Part shown: piece by piece, positions 43,694-53,800 of the stretch
Position numbering within the stretch: position 1 is the stretch's first letter
How the letters are laid out: every line of letters begins with the position of its first letter
Source: JBBATK01 sp039810585
GTDB lineage: Bacteria > Bacteroidota > Ignavibacteria > Kapaibacteriales > NICIL-2
Reading direction: 5' to 3'
DNA length: 64,000 nucleotides
NCBI GenBank assembly: GCA_039810585.1
Contig: JBDHXF010000003.1
Coordinates: 62,001 to 126,000, forward strand
Program-made: the position numbers and the translations under genes
The notes under the pieces: model-generated
Seen by the model: only the letters and a program-made list of their open reading frames with translations
Databases searched by the model: none
Told to the model about the DNA's origin: nothing

Positions 43694-44125
43694 ATGAACG
43701 ATTCCACCGCACTCGAAATAGTCATTCCCAGTGTTCGCGCCAACATCGCGATGGTGGAACCTTTTCTGTCAGGTATCGAATGCATTCGCGAGCTTGAAGA
43801 GAGCCGCTACTTCAATCTTCTCATTGCCGTAACCGAAGCTGTCAACAACGGAATTGTCCACGGTAATGCGTGCGTCGAGTCAAAGATGGTTGCCTTGCAC
43901 GTTCGGTGGAACAAGGATGATATCGTTATTACCGTTCGAGACGAAGGCAAAGGCTTTGACCCCAATCTTGTCCCGGATCCCCGCCGAAAAGAAAACATCT
44001 TGAAAGATGGTGGAAGGGGAGTCTTTCTCATTCGTAGCCTTGTCGATGATTGTCGTTTTCTGTTCCCCGGCTCCGGCACCGTTCTGGAGATGACCGTTCA
44101 CCGCAATCTTCACGAAACGAGCTAA
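43694..44125 (+). CDS. RsbW-like ATP-binding protein (anti-sigma factor type HATPase)
   Basis: A 143-residue single-domain GHKL ATPase of the serine kinase/anti-sigma type. N box: AVTEAVNNGIVHGNA; G1: VRDEGKGFDPN; G2: GGRGVFLIRSLVDD; all within the normal length of stand-alone RsbW/SpoIIAB-like proteins. Such proteins usually phosphorylate an anti-sigma antagonist (STAS) or hold a sigma factor. No STAS or sigma gene is next to it, so its partner lies elsewhere. It is divergent from the MerR gene. Confidence 0.87.
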   Translation: MNDSTALEIVIPSVRANIAMVEPFLSGIECIRELEESRYFNLLIAVTEAVNNGIVHGNACVESKMVALHVRWNKDDIVITVRDEGKGFDPNLVPDPRRKENILKDGGRGVFLIRSLVDDCRFLFPGSGTVLEMTVHRNLHETS

Positions 44126-44221
44126 AGAGTTCCACCGATCTGACTCATTCGATCTGCACCAATTTGACTACCGTCTTGAATGGTAGCAACACTTCCACTG
44201 TTGGTCCGATTCAGCATCCCG

Positions 44222-44587
44222 TTACCAAAAGGCATTTCGATAATGCCGAATCTCAGGTGGAACCACGGATTCGTCGATCGCCACAACGTCGAAACGACAC
44301 TCCACGTCCAACAGTCCGTTAATGTAGAGATAGGCTTGTGCCACACGCCGTATTTGCTGTTGTTTTCGCTTGTGGATGGCGTCTTCCGGTCGACCAAACT
44401 CCAAACTTCTCCGTGCCTTTACCTCTACAAAAACCAAGGTTTGGTGCTCAGTACACACGAGATCAATCTCGCCAACTTTTCCAAACTGAAAGTTGCTGCG
44501 CACAATTTGGAATCCTTGCTCAATGAGGTAGGCTCGAGCCATGTCTTCTGCTGCCTTTCCTTTTTCTCGTTGATTGTCACGTGGCAT
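44222..44587 (-). CDS. yraN: YraN-family (UPF0102) endonuclease-like protein
   Basis: A 121-residue protein with the full family pattern: GKAAEDMARAYLIEQGFQIV, then the nuclease-like GEIDLVCTEHQTLVFVEVKAR (E-x-D...ExK) and the C-terminal RFDVVAID. The fold is that of Holliday-junction resolvase-like nucleases; the biological role is not settled. The start at 44587 is fixed by AGGAGG 7 nt upstream. The region from 44588 to 44885 has no recognisable gene. Confidence 0.9.
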   Translation of the reverse strand: MPRDNQREKGKAAEDMARAYLIEQGFQIVRSNFQFGKVGEIDLVCTEHQTLVFVEVKARRSLEFGRPEDAIHKRKQQQIRRVAQAYLYINGLLDVECRFDVVAIDESVVPPEIRHYRNAFW

Positions 44588-44885
44588 ACCTCTGCCTCCT
44601 GTTCGTTGATGGACATGACTCCGTTGAGGATTGCCATTCCTCAACAAAGCCGACTATGTAAAAAATTGTGTGGAACGAGCATCCGCTTTCCCTCTTTTGC
44701 TCGCAGTTCTGGTTCCTAGTTTTAGTGAAGGTGCGGACGTGGTACCGTGTGCGGAAAGTCCTTGCTTCGAGACGGAGCGGAATGTGTGCGAACAGCGAAA
44801 CAGGAGGCCGTACGCTCATCCTGATATGAAGGGATGAACTGTATCAGGGTAGACTAGTCCCTTTCAGCTTCGCTGATATGTGGAA
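44588..44885. other. Gene-free stretch between LolC/E permease and yraN
   Basis: I see no coding sequence with a good start here. It contains a GGAAAGTCC string (44753-44761) seen in RNase P RNAs, but no further conserved element of that RNA. Confidence 0.5.
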
Positions 44886-46118
44886 CTACTCGCTTCGCAA
44901 CGCTTCCGCGATAAAGGTTCGTGCGGCGCGACGAGCGGGAATGATGGTGGCGATCCATGAAAAGATGATGGAAACGGCGACAATGGATAGACAGTCTATC
45001 CATGCAATTTTCAGAGGTACTGCGTTGACAATAAAGGTGTGTTGATCGAAGCGTAAGAGGTGAAATTGAATTTGGAGGAAACAAAGACCTAAGCCCAATG
45101 CAGCTCCCGATAAGGAACCTACAAGGCCGATTGCCAGTCCTTCCGTTCGAAAAATCCGTTCGATCACGCCTGTCGATGCGCCCATGGCGCTCAGTATGGC
45201 AATGTCTCGACGTTTACGAACTACCGTCATGCTCAGCATGGCAAAAATGTTGAACACAGATACCAAGACGATAACGGAGAGCACAACGAAGGACGCCAAT
45301 CGCTCAAATCTCATCACGCTGTAAAGGTCTTTGTGCAGATCATACCACGTATCGATGCTGTACGATGTTCCGAAAGTGCTCTGGAGGGTGTGCGCAATGT
45401 CGTCCGCGTTCTCTACGTCGTCGAGACGACAGTCTATTGCCGTGCAACTACCCGTCGGGGCAGAGAATAGCCTCTGTGCCAAGCCTGTGTCGCAATAGGC
45501 ATAGCCCTCGTTGTACTCCTTGGAATTGGTATAGAAAATTCCACCAACGACGCAGCGCTGTCCTTGCGGCGCCATAAAACTTTGCAGTGCTTGTTCAATG
45601 AAGTGCGGCGAAAGCAATGTTATGGTGTCTTCAACCGCCAGCTCCGCTGCATTGGCGCACTCTGCGCCGATAACGATGCGTGGGAGGTCGTTAGCTGATG
45701 CTTCCCTGAAGTCGCCGGCGACCATACTTCGAGCAATGCCAGACACCTTCTGAAACGAAGAAACAGCCACTCCGTGCATTTGCACGATACGGAAGGTGTT
45801 GCGTACACTGATAATACACCGTCCCTCAAGAACCGGTTCCGCTGCCACCACATGGGGTAACGACCGTACTGTCGACAGAATATCGTGATACTCCTGAAGT
45901 CGTGCACTGTCTGCGGAATGGATTCGCACATGTGGGTCGTAGGCAATCATCGACGTCTGATACATATCTCGAAATCCGTTGAAGATTGACGAGACGCAAA
46001 TAATTGCGGCTACCCCCACAGCGATTCCTACGAGTGACAACAGCGTAATCACACTGATGAACTGAAGCGAACGTCTGGCAACGATGTAGCGCCGTGCTAT
46101 CCAAAAACTAATATTCAT
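44886..46118 (-). CDS. LolC/LolE-type ABC transporter permease
   Basis: A 410-residue membrane protein. The N-terminus (FWIARRYIVARRSLQFISVITLLSLVGIAVGVAAIICV) begins with the typical LolC/E amphipathic helix and first membrane helix. A large periplasmic MacB-PCD-like domain follows (~residues 45-260), then the FtsX domain with three helices, including VVLSVIVLVSVFNIFAML and VRKRRDIAILSAMGAS. In lipoprotein sorting the permease works with the ATPase LolD, which is absent here. The family members can act as homodimer (LolF-type). The ATG at 46118 was chosen; upstream in-frame codons are unlikely. Confidence 0.87.
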   Translation of the reverse strand: MNISFWIARRYIVARRSLQFISVITLLSLVGIAVGVAAIICVSSIFNGFRDMYQTSMIAYDPHVRIHSADSARLQEYHDILSTVRSLPHVVAAEPVLEGRCIISVRNTFRIVQMHGVAVSSFQKVSGIARSMVAGDFREASANDLPRIVIGAECANAAELAVEDTITLLSPHFIEQALQSFMAPQGQRCVVGGIFYTNSKEYNEGYAYCDTGLAQRLFSAPTGSCTAIDCRLDDVENADDIAHTLQSTFGTSYSIDTWYDLHKDLYSVMRFERLASFVVLSVIVLVSVFNIFAMLSMTVVRKRRDIAILSAMGASTGVIERIFRTEGLAIGLVGSLSGAALGLGLCFLQIQFHLLRFDQHTFIVNAVPLKIAWIDCLSIVAVSIIFSWIATIIPARRAARTFIAEALRSE

Positions 46119-46295
46119 TTTTCGAGTAATTCTCGCATACGTCAAATCACCGCGGCGAACGCTGAACTTGCTGGGCAACCTGGCTACAACTACTATGGCA
46201 AGGTTCCCGACTCGTTAAACGTAGATGCTCCCAGCCGGCTTTGACGTGTGCTTCACGTCGTACAGCTCGATCGCATAGCTGCAATTTCGTCATTG

Positions 46296-48002
46296 TTATT
46301 CACCAATCACAACAATTGCCGATTGTTGAATCGTATCCTGGGTTTGTACATCGACCGCCTCTACATGCACAATGTACACTCCAAGTGGAAGATCAAAGCC
46401 TGCATCGTCTCTACCATCCCACAAATACCCGAGGTCTGAACCACTGTACTCACCGTGATAAAACTCTCGTACCATGCGACCGGAAGCATCGAACAGGCGT
46501 AAAAGAACTCTGCACTGGTGTGCCGGCAAATGTATGCTGATGTAGGTGCTCTGTTTTGCGCCCAAAGGACTACGCGCCGAAAAGGGATTAGGGTTGCATT
46601 GAATATCAGCAACGGAGCTGATGGCGCGTGCCACACTGTTTATTGCACCAGGCGTACATCCGCTTGAATCCACGCAGGTTGTCCACGACCATGGTACGGC
46701 GGAGGGAAGATCGGGTGACACCTTCTCCAAGGAACGACCCTTCGTAGCCGTTGCCGCCGAGCTGTGCCATGACGAGCTATATCGCACCGAATCCAAAATC
46801 CTTCCGTACGGATCGCGCAGACTCACCAGCTCATCAGTCGATCGAAGAGTCCACGAATTTTGATCCTTGCAGACAATGATGCGATTGCGATCTAATCCCT
46901 GTTCAAATCGTAGAGTTGTGTCTTTGCATAACACGAGATAGTCGCGTGCGGAAATGCTGCAGCTGTCGGGTACAAGCAAGTATCCACCTGAACCATCGTG
47001 CAGCTGCAACTCCGACAAATCGAGCGGCATGTCGGTTGCGTTGTACAGTTCAACAAACTCTGACTGTGTCGAAGTTGGGTCGTAGAGGATTTCGTTGATT
47101 CGTATCGCTTGTGCAACAGGGGAAATACGAAGGGACAACGCCAGAGTGTCGTTTCGCTGTCGCTCATCGCCAGTTGCGTGACAGATAAACAGACACTGAA
47201 TGAGTGTTTGCTGCGCCTTGGCTCGAATGCTGTCGAGCGACAGATGGATCGTGTCGTGGCTCGTTATGCCAAGCTTCTCGATTATACCTCCGAACCATTC
47301 TACATCCTGCGAACGAAATGACCACGATGTTCCATCTGTTTCACTACGACTGAGATTCGATACCACGAGCTCGAGCGATTGGGCAAGGGTGTCGATAAAC
47401 CAGCTCTCCGCCGCAACGTCTCGTCCGGTTAGCGAGACAGAATTTAACTCTCCGCACGATGCACCTTCGGCGTAGGTACAGGCGCGTAGATTATCGCCGT
47501 TTTCTGCACCCAACCAAGCGTTGACTCGCTCTACACTGTATCCGGAGGGAACTCCTTTGTTTGTATAGCGCAGTGAGTCTACCACCGTTGAATCTGATAA
47601 TCGCAAGGCGAGATATTCGCCGCTGTTGTTGAGCGACGGAAGAGACACCTTGCAAAGCGATGACGATGGCAGGTGGGGTCGGATCTGAACCAACGCCGCC
47701 GTATCCTTACAGAGCACAACATAGTGGCCAGCTGCCACACTGTATTGCTGCAAGGCAACTCGACTTCCTGAGTCGTGGAAATACAGCCCACTCAAATTGT
47801 GAGCAGCGCTGTCCGTATTCACGAGCTCCACCCATTCGGGCTCCGGAGTTTTGGGAGCAAACATGATTTCATTAATGACAAACTGCGCATGCATTGGCGC
47901 TGTTGGTGTGCCTAGTGTTATCGCCGCCATGCACAGAGTTGGAAGCCAGCGCACATGCGTGCAACGCATGAAGCGTTGATAAAAAAATCTCAAGCAGAAC
48001 AT
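46296..48002 (-). CDS. Secreted lamin-tail-domain protein with FlgD-like C-terminus
   Basis: A 568-residue secreted protein. The signal peptide is WLPTLCMAAITLGTPTAPMHAQ; the ATG at 48002 is used, with 47969 as an equal alternative. Two lamin-tail domains (LTD) are visible: FVINEIMFAPKTPEPEWVELVN (residues ~40-150) and IRINEILYDPTSTQSEFVELYN (~300-420). The last ~85 residues (SIHLPAHQCRVLLRLFDASGRMVREF...GVYIVHVEA) resemble the FlgD/FN3-like or T9SS-type C-terminal domain, so transport by T9SS is possible. LTD proteins are often linked to surface nucleases or adhesins; no catalytic domain is seen. Confidence 0.82.
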   Translation of the reverse strand: MFCLRFFYQRFMRCTHVRWLPTLCMAAITLGTPTAPMHAQFVINEIMFAPKTPEPEWVELVNTDSAAHNLSGLYFHDSGSRVALQQYSVAAGHYVVLCKDTAALVQIRPHLPSSSLCKVSLPSLNNSGEYLALRLSDSTVVDSLRYTNKGVPSGYSVERVNAWLGAENGDNLRACTYAEGASCGELNSVSLTGRDVAAESWFIDTLAQSLELVVSNLSRSETDGTSWSFRSQDVEWFGGIIEKLGITSHDTIHLSLDSIRAKAQQTLIQCLFICHATGDERQRNDTLALSLRISPVAQAIRINEILYDPTSTQSEFVELYNATDMPLDLSELQLHDGSGGYLLVPDSCSISARDYLVLCKDTTLRFEQGLDRNRIIVCKDQNSWTLRSTDELVSLRDPYGRILDSVRYSSSWHSSAATATKGRSLEKVSPDLPSAVPWSWTTCVDSSGCTPGAINSVARAISSVADIQCNPNPFSARSPLGAKQSTYISIHLPAHQCRVLLRLFDASGRMVREFYHGEYSGSDLGYLWDGRDDAGFDLPLGVYIVHVEAVDVQTQDTIQQSAIVVIGE

Positions 48003-48050
48003 CTCGACCGAGATATAGAGGTGGTACAGTACCCTTGCTTCTCGTTGTGC

Positions 48051-48554
48051 TTAAAGCGTCAGGTCGCTTCCTTCTACGAGAACACGGACGACTTCTTCAA
48101 GAAGCTCCTGTTCGTATTGGCGAAAGCGGGCGGGTACGGGCGAGTCGAGATCGAACACGCCAAGCAGCGTGTCCTTACTCATGAGCGGGATGACGAGTTC
48201 CGAACGCGAGTCAGCATCGCAGGCGATGTGTCCGGGAAACGCAAGGACGTCATCTACCAACACTGTCCGTCGCTCCTTGGCAGCTGTGCCGCACACTCCG
48301 CGACCAATCGTGATTCGCGTACACGCCGGCTTACCCTGAAAGGGTCCGAGCACAAGCGCATCTCTATGCACGAAATAAAATCCGCACCAATTCACATCGC
48401 GTAGCGAGTGGAAAATCAAGGAGCTGAGGTTGGCGCAGTTTGCTAGGAAGGTAGGCTCCGCATCTACCAAGGCTCGAGCATGCATCAGTACCAGAGCTCG
48501 GTGTTCTGATGCTTCGGTGAGTTCTTGGGATACGATGTATTTTGCTTCGTTCAT
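48051..48554 (-). CDS. msrC: Free methionine-(R)-sulfoxide reductase (GAF domain)
   Basis: A 167-residue GAF-fold enzyme that reduces free Met-R-sulfoxide. The family signature is complete: NWCGFYFVHRDALVLGPFQGKPACTRI, then GRGVCGTAA and FPGHIACDADSRSELVIPL, with the three active-site cysteines (in PACTR, GVCGT and IACDA). The start ATG at 48554 is preceded by a possible TTG-N20-TATGTTTG promoter. Its stop lies 49 bp before the lamin-tail gene on the same strand. Confidence 0.92.
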   Translation of the reverse strand: MNEAKYIVSQELTEASEHRALVLMHARALVDAEPTFLANCANLSSLIFHSLRDVNWCGFYFVHRDALVLGPFQGKPACTRITIGRGVCGTAAKERRTVLVDDVLAFPGHIACDADSRSELVIPLMSKDTLLGVFDLDSPVPARFRQYEQELLEEVVRVLVEGSDLTL

Positions 48555-48573
48555 GGCTGCGATGGATGACGCA

Positions 48574-48604
48574 CAAACATAGACGGTGGATCGTCAAAAG
48601 CCAA
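48574..48604 (-). promoter_or_regulatory. Possible msrC promoter (TTG-N20-TATGTTTG)
   Basis: On the minus strand TTG (48604-48602) precedes TATGTTTG (48581-48574) by 20 bp. Transcription would begin close to 48567, 13 nt before the ATG. Confidence 0.45.
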
Positions 48605-48644
48605 GCGCCTGGAGACGGCGGACAGAGATTTACAAACGACAAGA

Positions 48645-50708
48645 ATGGACATCAACGGAGGTAGTGTGCAAAACAAAAATCACGAACAACAAGCTGCGCA
48701 GCACGAGCGTTTGAACGTCCTCGTGGAACTCATTCGACGGTATGACCGCGAGTACTATGTGGATGCACATCCCAGTGTTTCCGATCGTGAGTATGACGCT
48801 TTGTTCCGAGAGCTACAGGATATCGAGCTTGCGCACCCCGATTGGATCCGTACGGATTCGCCAACACAGCGCGTGGGAGGTCAGCCACTGAGTTCATTTC
48901 ATCAGGTGCAGCACCGCAACCCCATGTTGTCGCTCGCTAACACCTACTCGCAAGAAGAAATTGAAGATTTTGACCGTCGCGTTTCCGAGATATTGGAGGG
49001 ACGTCCCTATGAGTACATCACGGAGCTCAAGTACGACGGCGTTGCGATGTCGCTAAGTTATCGCGACGGCCTCTTCGTACTAGCCGCTACTCGCGGTGAC
49101 GGTACAACCGGCGACGACGTCACCGAGAATATTCGCACCATCCGCAGTATTCCACTGCGCGTTCAGCCGGTGCAGGTCAAGGGCGTGGAGCTGCGCAACT
49201 TTGAGGTGCGCGGAGAGGTGTACATGCTGAACAACGATTTCCTGCGACTCAACCAAGAACGCGAAGAAGCAGGCGAGAAGACCTACGCCAATCCTCGGAA
49301 TACAACCGCTGGAACCCTGAAGCAGCTCGACTCTCGAGAAGTTGCCAAACGATCCTTGCAGATGGTGTGTTACTATTTATCGTCGGATGATCTCAATTTG
49401 GATTCGCACGAAGAGAACTTGAGCTTGCTGAAGCAACTGGGCTTTCCCGTTGGACAACACACGGCGCGATGTACGAGCCTTAGTCAGGTTCTGAAGTTTA
49501 TACACCGATTCGATTCCGAACGGGATGAATTGCCCTTTCAAATTGACGGCATCGTCATTAAAGTCAATTCACTCCGACAACAGGCTGAGCTTGGTACCGT
49601 GGCACGGTCGCCACGCTGGGCCATTGCGTACAAGTATGAGGCAGAAAAAGCCTTCACACGCTTGAACGACATCAGTTTTCAGGTTGGACGCACCGGCGCG
49701 GTGACACCTGTTGCCGAGCTCGAGCCGGTGTTCTTGGCGGGTTCTACCATATCGCGCGCAACCTTGCACAACGCCGACTACATCGCACAGCTCGGCTTGC
49801 GCGTGGGAGATATCGTCCAGATTGAAAAAGGTGGGGAAGTGATTCCCAAAGTGTCGGCCGTCGTGCTGGAGAAACGCGAGCAAGGTCTTCCGGAGTTTCA
49901 CTTTCCTACACACTGTCCCTGCGATCACCACAGCACCTTGCACCGACCGGAAGGAGAGGCCAACTACTACTGCGAAGCCGCCCAATGTCCGTGGCAGATC
50001 CGTCGCCGCATTGAACACTTTGCCTCACGCAAAGCCATGGATATCGAAGGTCTGGGCGAGAAGGTGGTTGATGAATTTGTCACCGTCGGCATCCTGCACA
50101 CCATTGCCGATATCTACGACATACACACACACACTGAGCGTATCCAACAGCTAGAAGGTTGGGGTGAACGCAGCGTTGAGAAGCTGCTCAAGGGAATCGA
50201 AGCCAGTAAAAACATTCCGTACGCTCGAGTACTGTTTGCGCTTGGGATCCGCTTCGTTGGTGAGGGAGTAGCGAAGATCCTTGCAAAGAATTTTCATACG
50301 CTTGACGCTCTGAGTCAAGCGAATTATGATCAACTCATAGCCGTTCCTGAAATCGGCGATCGTATCGCGCAATCGGTGGTTGATTTCTTTCAGGACGAGG
50401 AAGAACTCTTCATTGTCGAACGCCTGACGAAAGCCGGATTACAGATGCATGCGGACGTGGATGAGAATCAACGCAACGATTGGGCAGGGATGACTTTTGT
50501 GCTGACGGGAGAGATGGATTCTATGCCTCGTTCCGAAGCAGCCGCACTCATAGAGGCGAGAGGCGGTAAAGTTTCGTCGTCGGTGTCGAAGAAAACCTCC
50601 ATCGTCGTTGCCGGAGCCAATGCAGGCTCTAAACTCTCCAAGGCTCAAGAGCTGGGTGTGCGAGTAATCGACGAGCAGGAGTTTCTCGCGATGATTAACG
50701 CCGACTAG
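48645..50708 (+). CDS. ligA: NAD+-dependent DNA ligase
   Basis: A 687-residue replication ligase. Domain order is canonical: Ia (REYYVDAHPSVSDREYDALF, NAD-binding YxxxxPxxSDxxYD), adenylation with the active-site Lys in TELKYDGVAMS, OB fold (HNADYIAQLGLRVGD), Zn finger (CPCDHHSTLHRPEG...YYCEAAQCP), helix-hairpin-helix repeats and a C-terminal BRCT domain (MTFVLTGEMDSMPRSEAAALIEARGGKV). Translation may also begin at the GTG at 48666, because GGAGG lies 4 nt before it; that would drop seven residues. The gene is divergent from msrC. Confidence 0.96.
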   Translation: MDINGGSVQNKNHEQQAAQHERLNVLVELIRRYDREYYVDAHPSVSDREYDALFRELQDIELAHPDWIRTDSPTQRVGGQPLSSFHQVQHRNPMLSLANTYSQEEIEDFDRRVSEILEGRPYEYITELKYDGVAMSLSYRDGLFVLAATRGDGTTGDDVTENIRTIRSIPLRVQPVQVKGVELRNFEVRGEVYMLNNDFLRLNQEREEAGEKTYANPRNTTAGTLKQLDSREVAKRSLQMVCYYLSSDDLNLDSHEENLSLLKQLGFPVGQHTARCTSLSQVLKFIHRFDSERDELPFQIDGIVIKVNSLRQQAELGTVARSPRWAIAYKYEAEKAFTRLNDISFQVGRTGAVTPVAELEPVFLAGSTISRATLHNADYIAQLGLRVGDIVQIEKGGEVIPKVSAVVLEKREQGLPEFHFPTHCPCDHHSTLHRPEGEANYYCEAAQCPWQIRRRIEHFASRKAMDIEGLGEKVVDEFVTVGILHTIADIYDIHTHTERIQQLEGWGERSVEKLLKGIEASKNIPYARVLFALGIRFVGEGVAKILAKNFHTLDALSQANYDQLIAVPEIGDRIAQSVVDFFQDEEELFIVERLTKAGLQMHADVDENQRNDWAGMTFVLTGEMDSMPRSEAAALIEARGGKVSSSVSKKTSIVVAGANAGSKLSKAQELGVRVIDEQEFLAMINAD

Positions 50709-50745
50709 ATCGACGACCTGTTCATCGTCAGGAGTTGAATTATTC

Positions 50746-50764
50746 GTGCGCGGCTTCGCCGCAC
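50746..50764. repeat. Intergenic hairpin (family member 8)
   Basis: GTGCGCGGC-TTC-GCCGCAC between the converging ends of ligA and the first giant surface gene. The sequence from TTATTCGTGC to CTTCGCCG almost repeats the one at 40497-40518. Confidence 0.6.
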
Positions 50765-50804
50765 AAGCTCAGGCGGTAGACTAACTCAGTGTTGCGAGCC
50801 TTCC

Positions 50805-53800
50805 TTAGAAGTTACGGTTCATCTCGCGCCAACGACCGGTTGTGCCATCGTAAATGAGGGTGATCATGTCGTCGGCATTCATCACAGCATCGGCATTCTT
50901 CGACAAGATCATTTTGTTCGCCGCTGTACCGGTGGCTGATTGATGCTTGATGGTAATGGCGTTGGAACCAACATTGATGAGGGTGATTTGACGACCATCA
51001 GTTCCCGATGCAATACTGTTGATGTTGATCGTGGTGGACGCGCTCACGCGGAAAACAGAGTTGCCACTCAGTGTCAACGACAAATCTGTTTGATCGGCGC
51101 CATAGGCACCGGGACTATTCACACCATAGGTGATAGTTGCACCTGCTGAAGCCCAGGATAGGGTGCCGCTTCCGTTTGTTGAGAGCATTTGTCCGCTACT
51201 TCCGTCTGCTGTCGGCAATGTGTACGTCACATTTCCGGTATTAGCACCAGCCTTGAACGAGGTAGTAAAGGTGCGAGCCGGATTGTAAAACTGAAGCTGT
51301 CCTGCCGTACCCGATGCGCTGGTATCGATGCTCAGATTACCACCACTGAGACGTTCGGAGCCATTCACATGCAGAGTTGCGGTTGGAGTCGAGGTTCCAA
51401 TGCCAACATTGCCACTTGGGATAAGTAATGCGTAGTTGTTGGTTCCGCCACTTGCACTAATGTATGCACCGACGTTGGTCGAGCTTGTTCCGGTATGCGT
51501 ATTCGTCAAGTACAAGCCATAGGTGCTTTGTGTCGTGGTGGAGTTGGCACCGGACAGGCTGATGTTCAACATCTTCTGTCCGTTCGAAGCGGCTGCTGTC
51601 GAAGTCGAACTAAGAGTGAGCGCCGAGTTCGACGACAACGAATTCCATTGCCAAGTTTGAGCGTAGTCAACGTTGTTGATGCTATTGGTAGCCGTTGCCG
51701 CCGTCAAGGCTGAGATAGCGGTTGACGTAGAAGCACTCTGCCACGACATATTTCCACTGGCGTCCGATTGCAAGAATTGCCCTGCCGATGGAGCAGAGGT
51801 AGGCCAGGTGTAGCTAAGGTTTGCACCCTGCGCCCCGGCTTTGATCGACGTTGTAAAGGTTCGTGCCGGGTTATAAAACAAGAGTGAGCCTGCGGTTCCT
51901 GAAGCACTAGTATCGATCGTAAGATTGCCGCCACTGAAGCGAGATGCGCCGTTAACATGCAGCACTGAAGTTGGTGTCGTTGTTCCTATCCCAACATTAC
52001 CACTGGGAATTACCAACGCGTAATTGTTGGTTCCACCACTTGCAGACAGGTATGCTGCAATGTTTGTAGACGAGGTGCCTGTATGAGTGTTCGTACTATA
52101 CAAACCGTACGTGGTTTGGGTAGTTGTGGCGTTTGCACCACTGAGCGATAACGACAATAATTTCTGTGTGTTTGAAGCAGCGGCCGTTGAGGTCGACGAC
52201 AATGCCAGAGCTGTGTTTGAGCTCAAACTGTTCCATTGCCATGTTTGAGCGTAGTCAGCATTGTTGATGCTATTTGTTGCTGCGGCTGCTGTTAGACCCG
52301 AAATGGGAACCGTTGTTGCTGTTGTCGATGGTGTCACCCAGCTCAACGTTGATGAGCCGTTGGTACTCAGTACCTGACCATTCGATCCGTCGGCTGCCGG
52401 TAACGTATAGGTAACGTCTACCGATTGTGACTGTGCCTTGAAGCCTGTGTAGTTGGAGCCACCTGCACTTGGTTCAAAGAAGCGAAGTTCGGATGCTGTG
52501 CCGCTATTGCTAAGCAGAACATTCGTGTTGAACGATTTGGTTCCGTTAATCGTCTGAGCGCCTTCGGTCATCACGAAGCTGGCTGTTGTACCGGCATCAG
52601 GAATAGTGTAGGCCCGATTGGCTGCAAGATTTGCCAAGCTAATCGTTGCTGTTTTAGATGTTGCTTGTCCGTCGTTCAACACCACAGAAGCTGCATTAGA
52701 GTTTGATCCGAGTGTAAGCGCACCGGCATTGGTTTGTGCATTGGTGTTTTCAACCCAAGCCGAGCCGTTCCAGCGAAGGGTGGAGTTCGTTGTTGTGCCG
52801 GAAGCGACACTTGCGCCGCCGGTGGCATAGTTCGTCCATGCGCCACTTTGATAGAACTCAAATTTTCCGGTGGAGGAGTTATAGCGAATCATACCGTTGA
52901 CGGGCGACACCGGCTGTTGTCCGGTTGTACCAATCGGAATCGTCAGCGAAGCATTACCTGGAACGATGGGGTCTGATGCAAGTCCAAAGGTCGGATTGCC
53001 TGCTGTACCATCGCCATTCGTGACACTGATCTGATTTGCCGTTCCCGTCATCGTACGCGCGGTCATGGCTGCCGTTCCATTGCCCGAAGGGAAGCCGGTC
53101 ATCGTTGCCACACCGGTACCACCGTTCGCCACCGGCAGAATGCCGCTGACATCGTTAGCAGACGAAAGCGATACTGTTCCTGATGACAACAGACCCGAGG
53201 CGTTGTTCTTTACGACGCCGGCAGTTGAGAACGGACTAATCGTTGGTGCTGAGCCAAAGGTCTTGGAACCGTTGATCGTCTGTGTCCCTTCGGTCATCAC
53301 AAAGCTGGCTGTCGTACCGGCATCGGGAATAGTGTAGGCCCGATTGGCTGCAAGATTTGCCAAGCTAATCGTTGCTGTTTTAGATGTTGCTTGTCCGTCG
53401 TTCAACACCACAGAAGCTGCATTAGAGTTTGATCCGAGTGTAAGCGCACCGGCATTGGTTTGTGCATTGGTGTTTTCAACCCAAGCCGTGCCATTCCAGC
53501 GGAGAGTTGAATTCGTTACTGTTCCGGCTGCGATGCTTGCGCCACCGGTGGCGTAGGTAACCCACGAGCCATTCTGATAAAATTCGAAGCGATTGGATGT
53601 GCTGTTATAGCGCATCATGCCGTTCACAGGTGAACCCGGTTGTTGACCGGATGTACCGATGGGGATCGTCAGCGACGCGTTGCCTGGAATTATAGGATCG
53701 CTAGCCAGGGCAAAGGTCGGATTGCCTGCTGTACCATCGCCATTGGTGACACTGATTTGATTTGCAGTTCCCGTCATTGTACGCGCCGTCATCGCTGCGG

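Noticed and set aside
44753..44761. GGAAAGTCC, a string conserved in RNase P RNA
   Set aside because: The other conserved parts (ACAGAAA-like and the P4 partner strand) are missing in the surrounding 300 bases, so this is most likely chance.
52618..53556. Plus-strand open frames opposite the giant surface gene, two of them almost identical
   Set aside because: They mirror the repeated DNA of the real gene on the minus strand and have no own start signals or family features.
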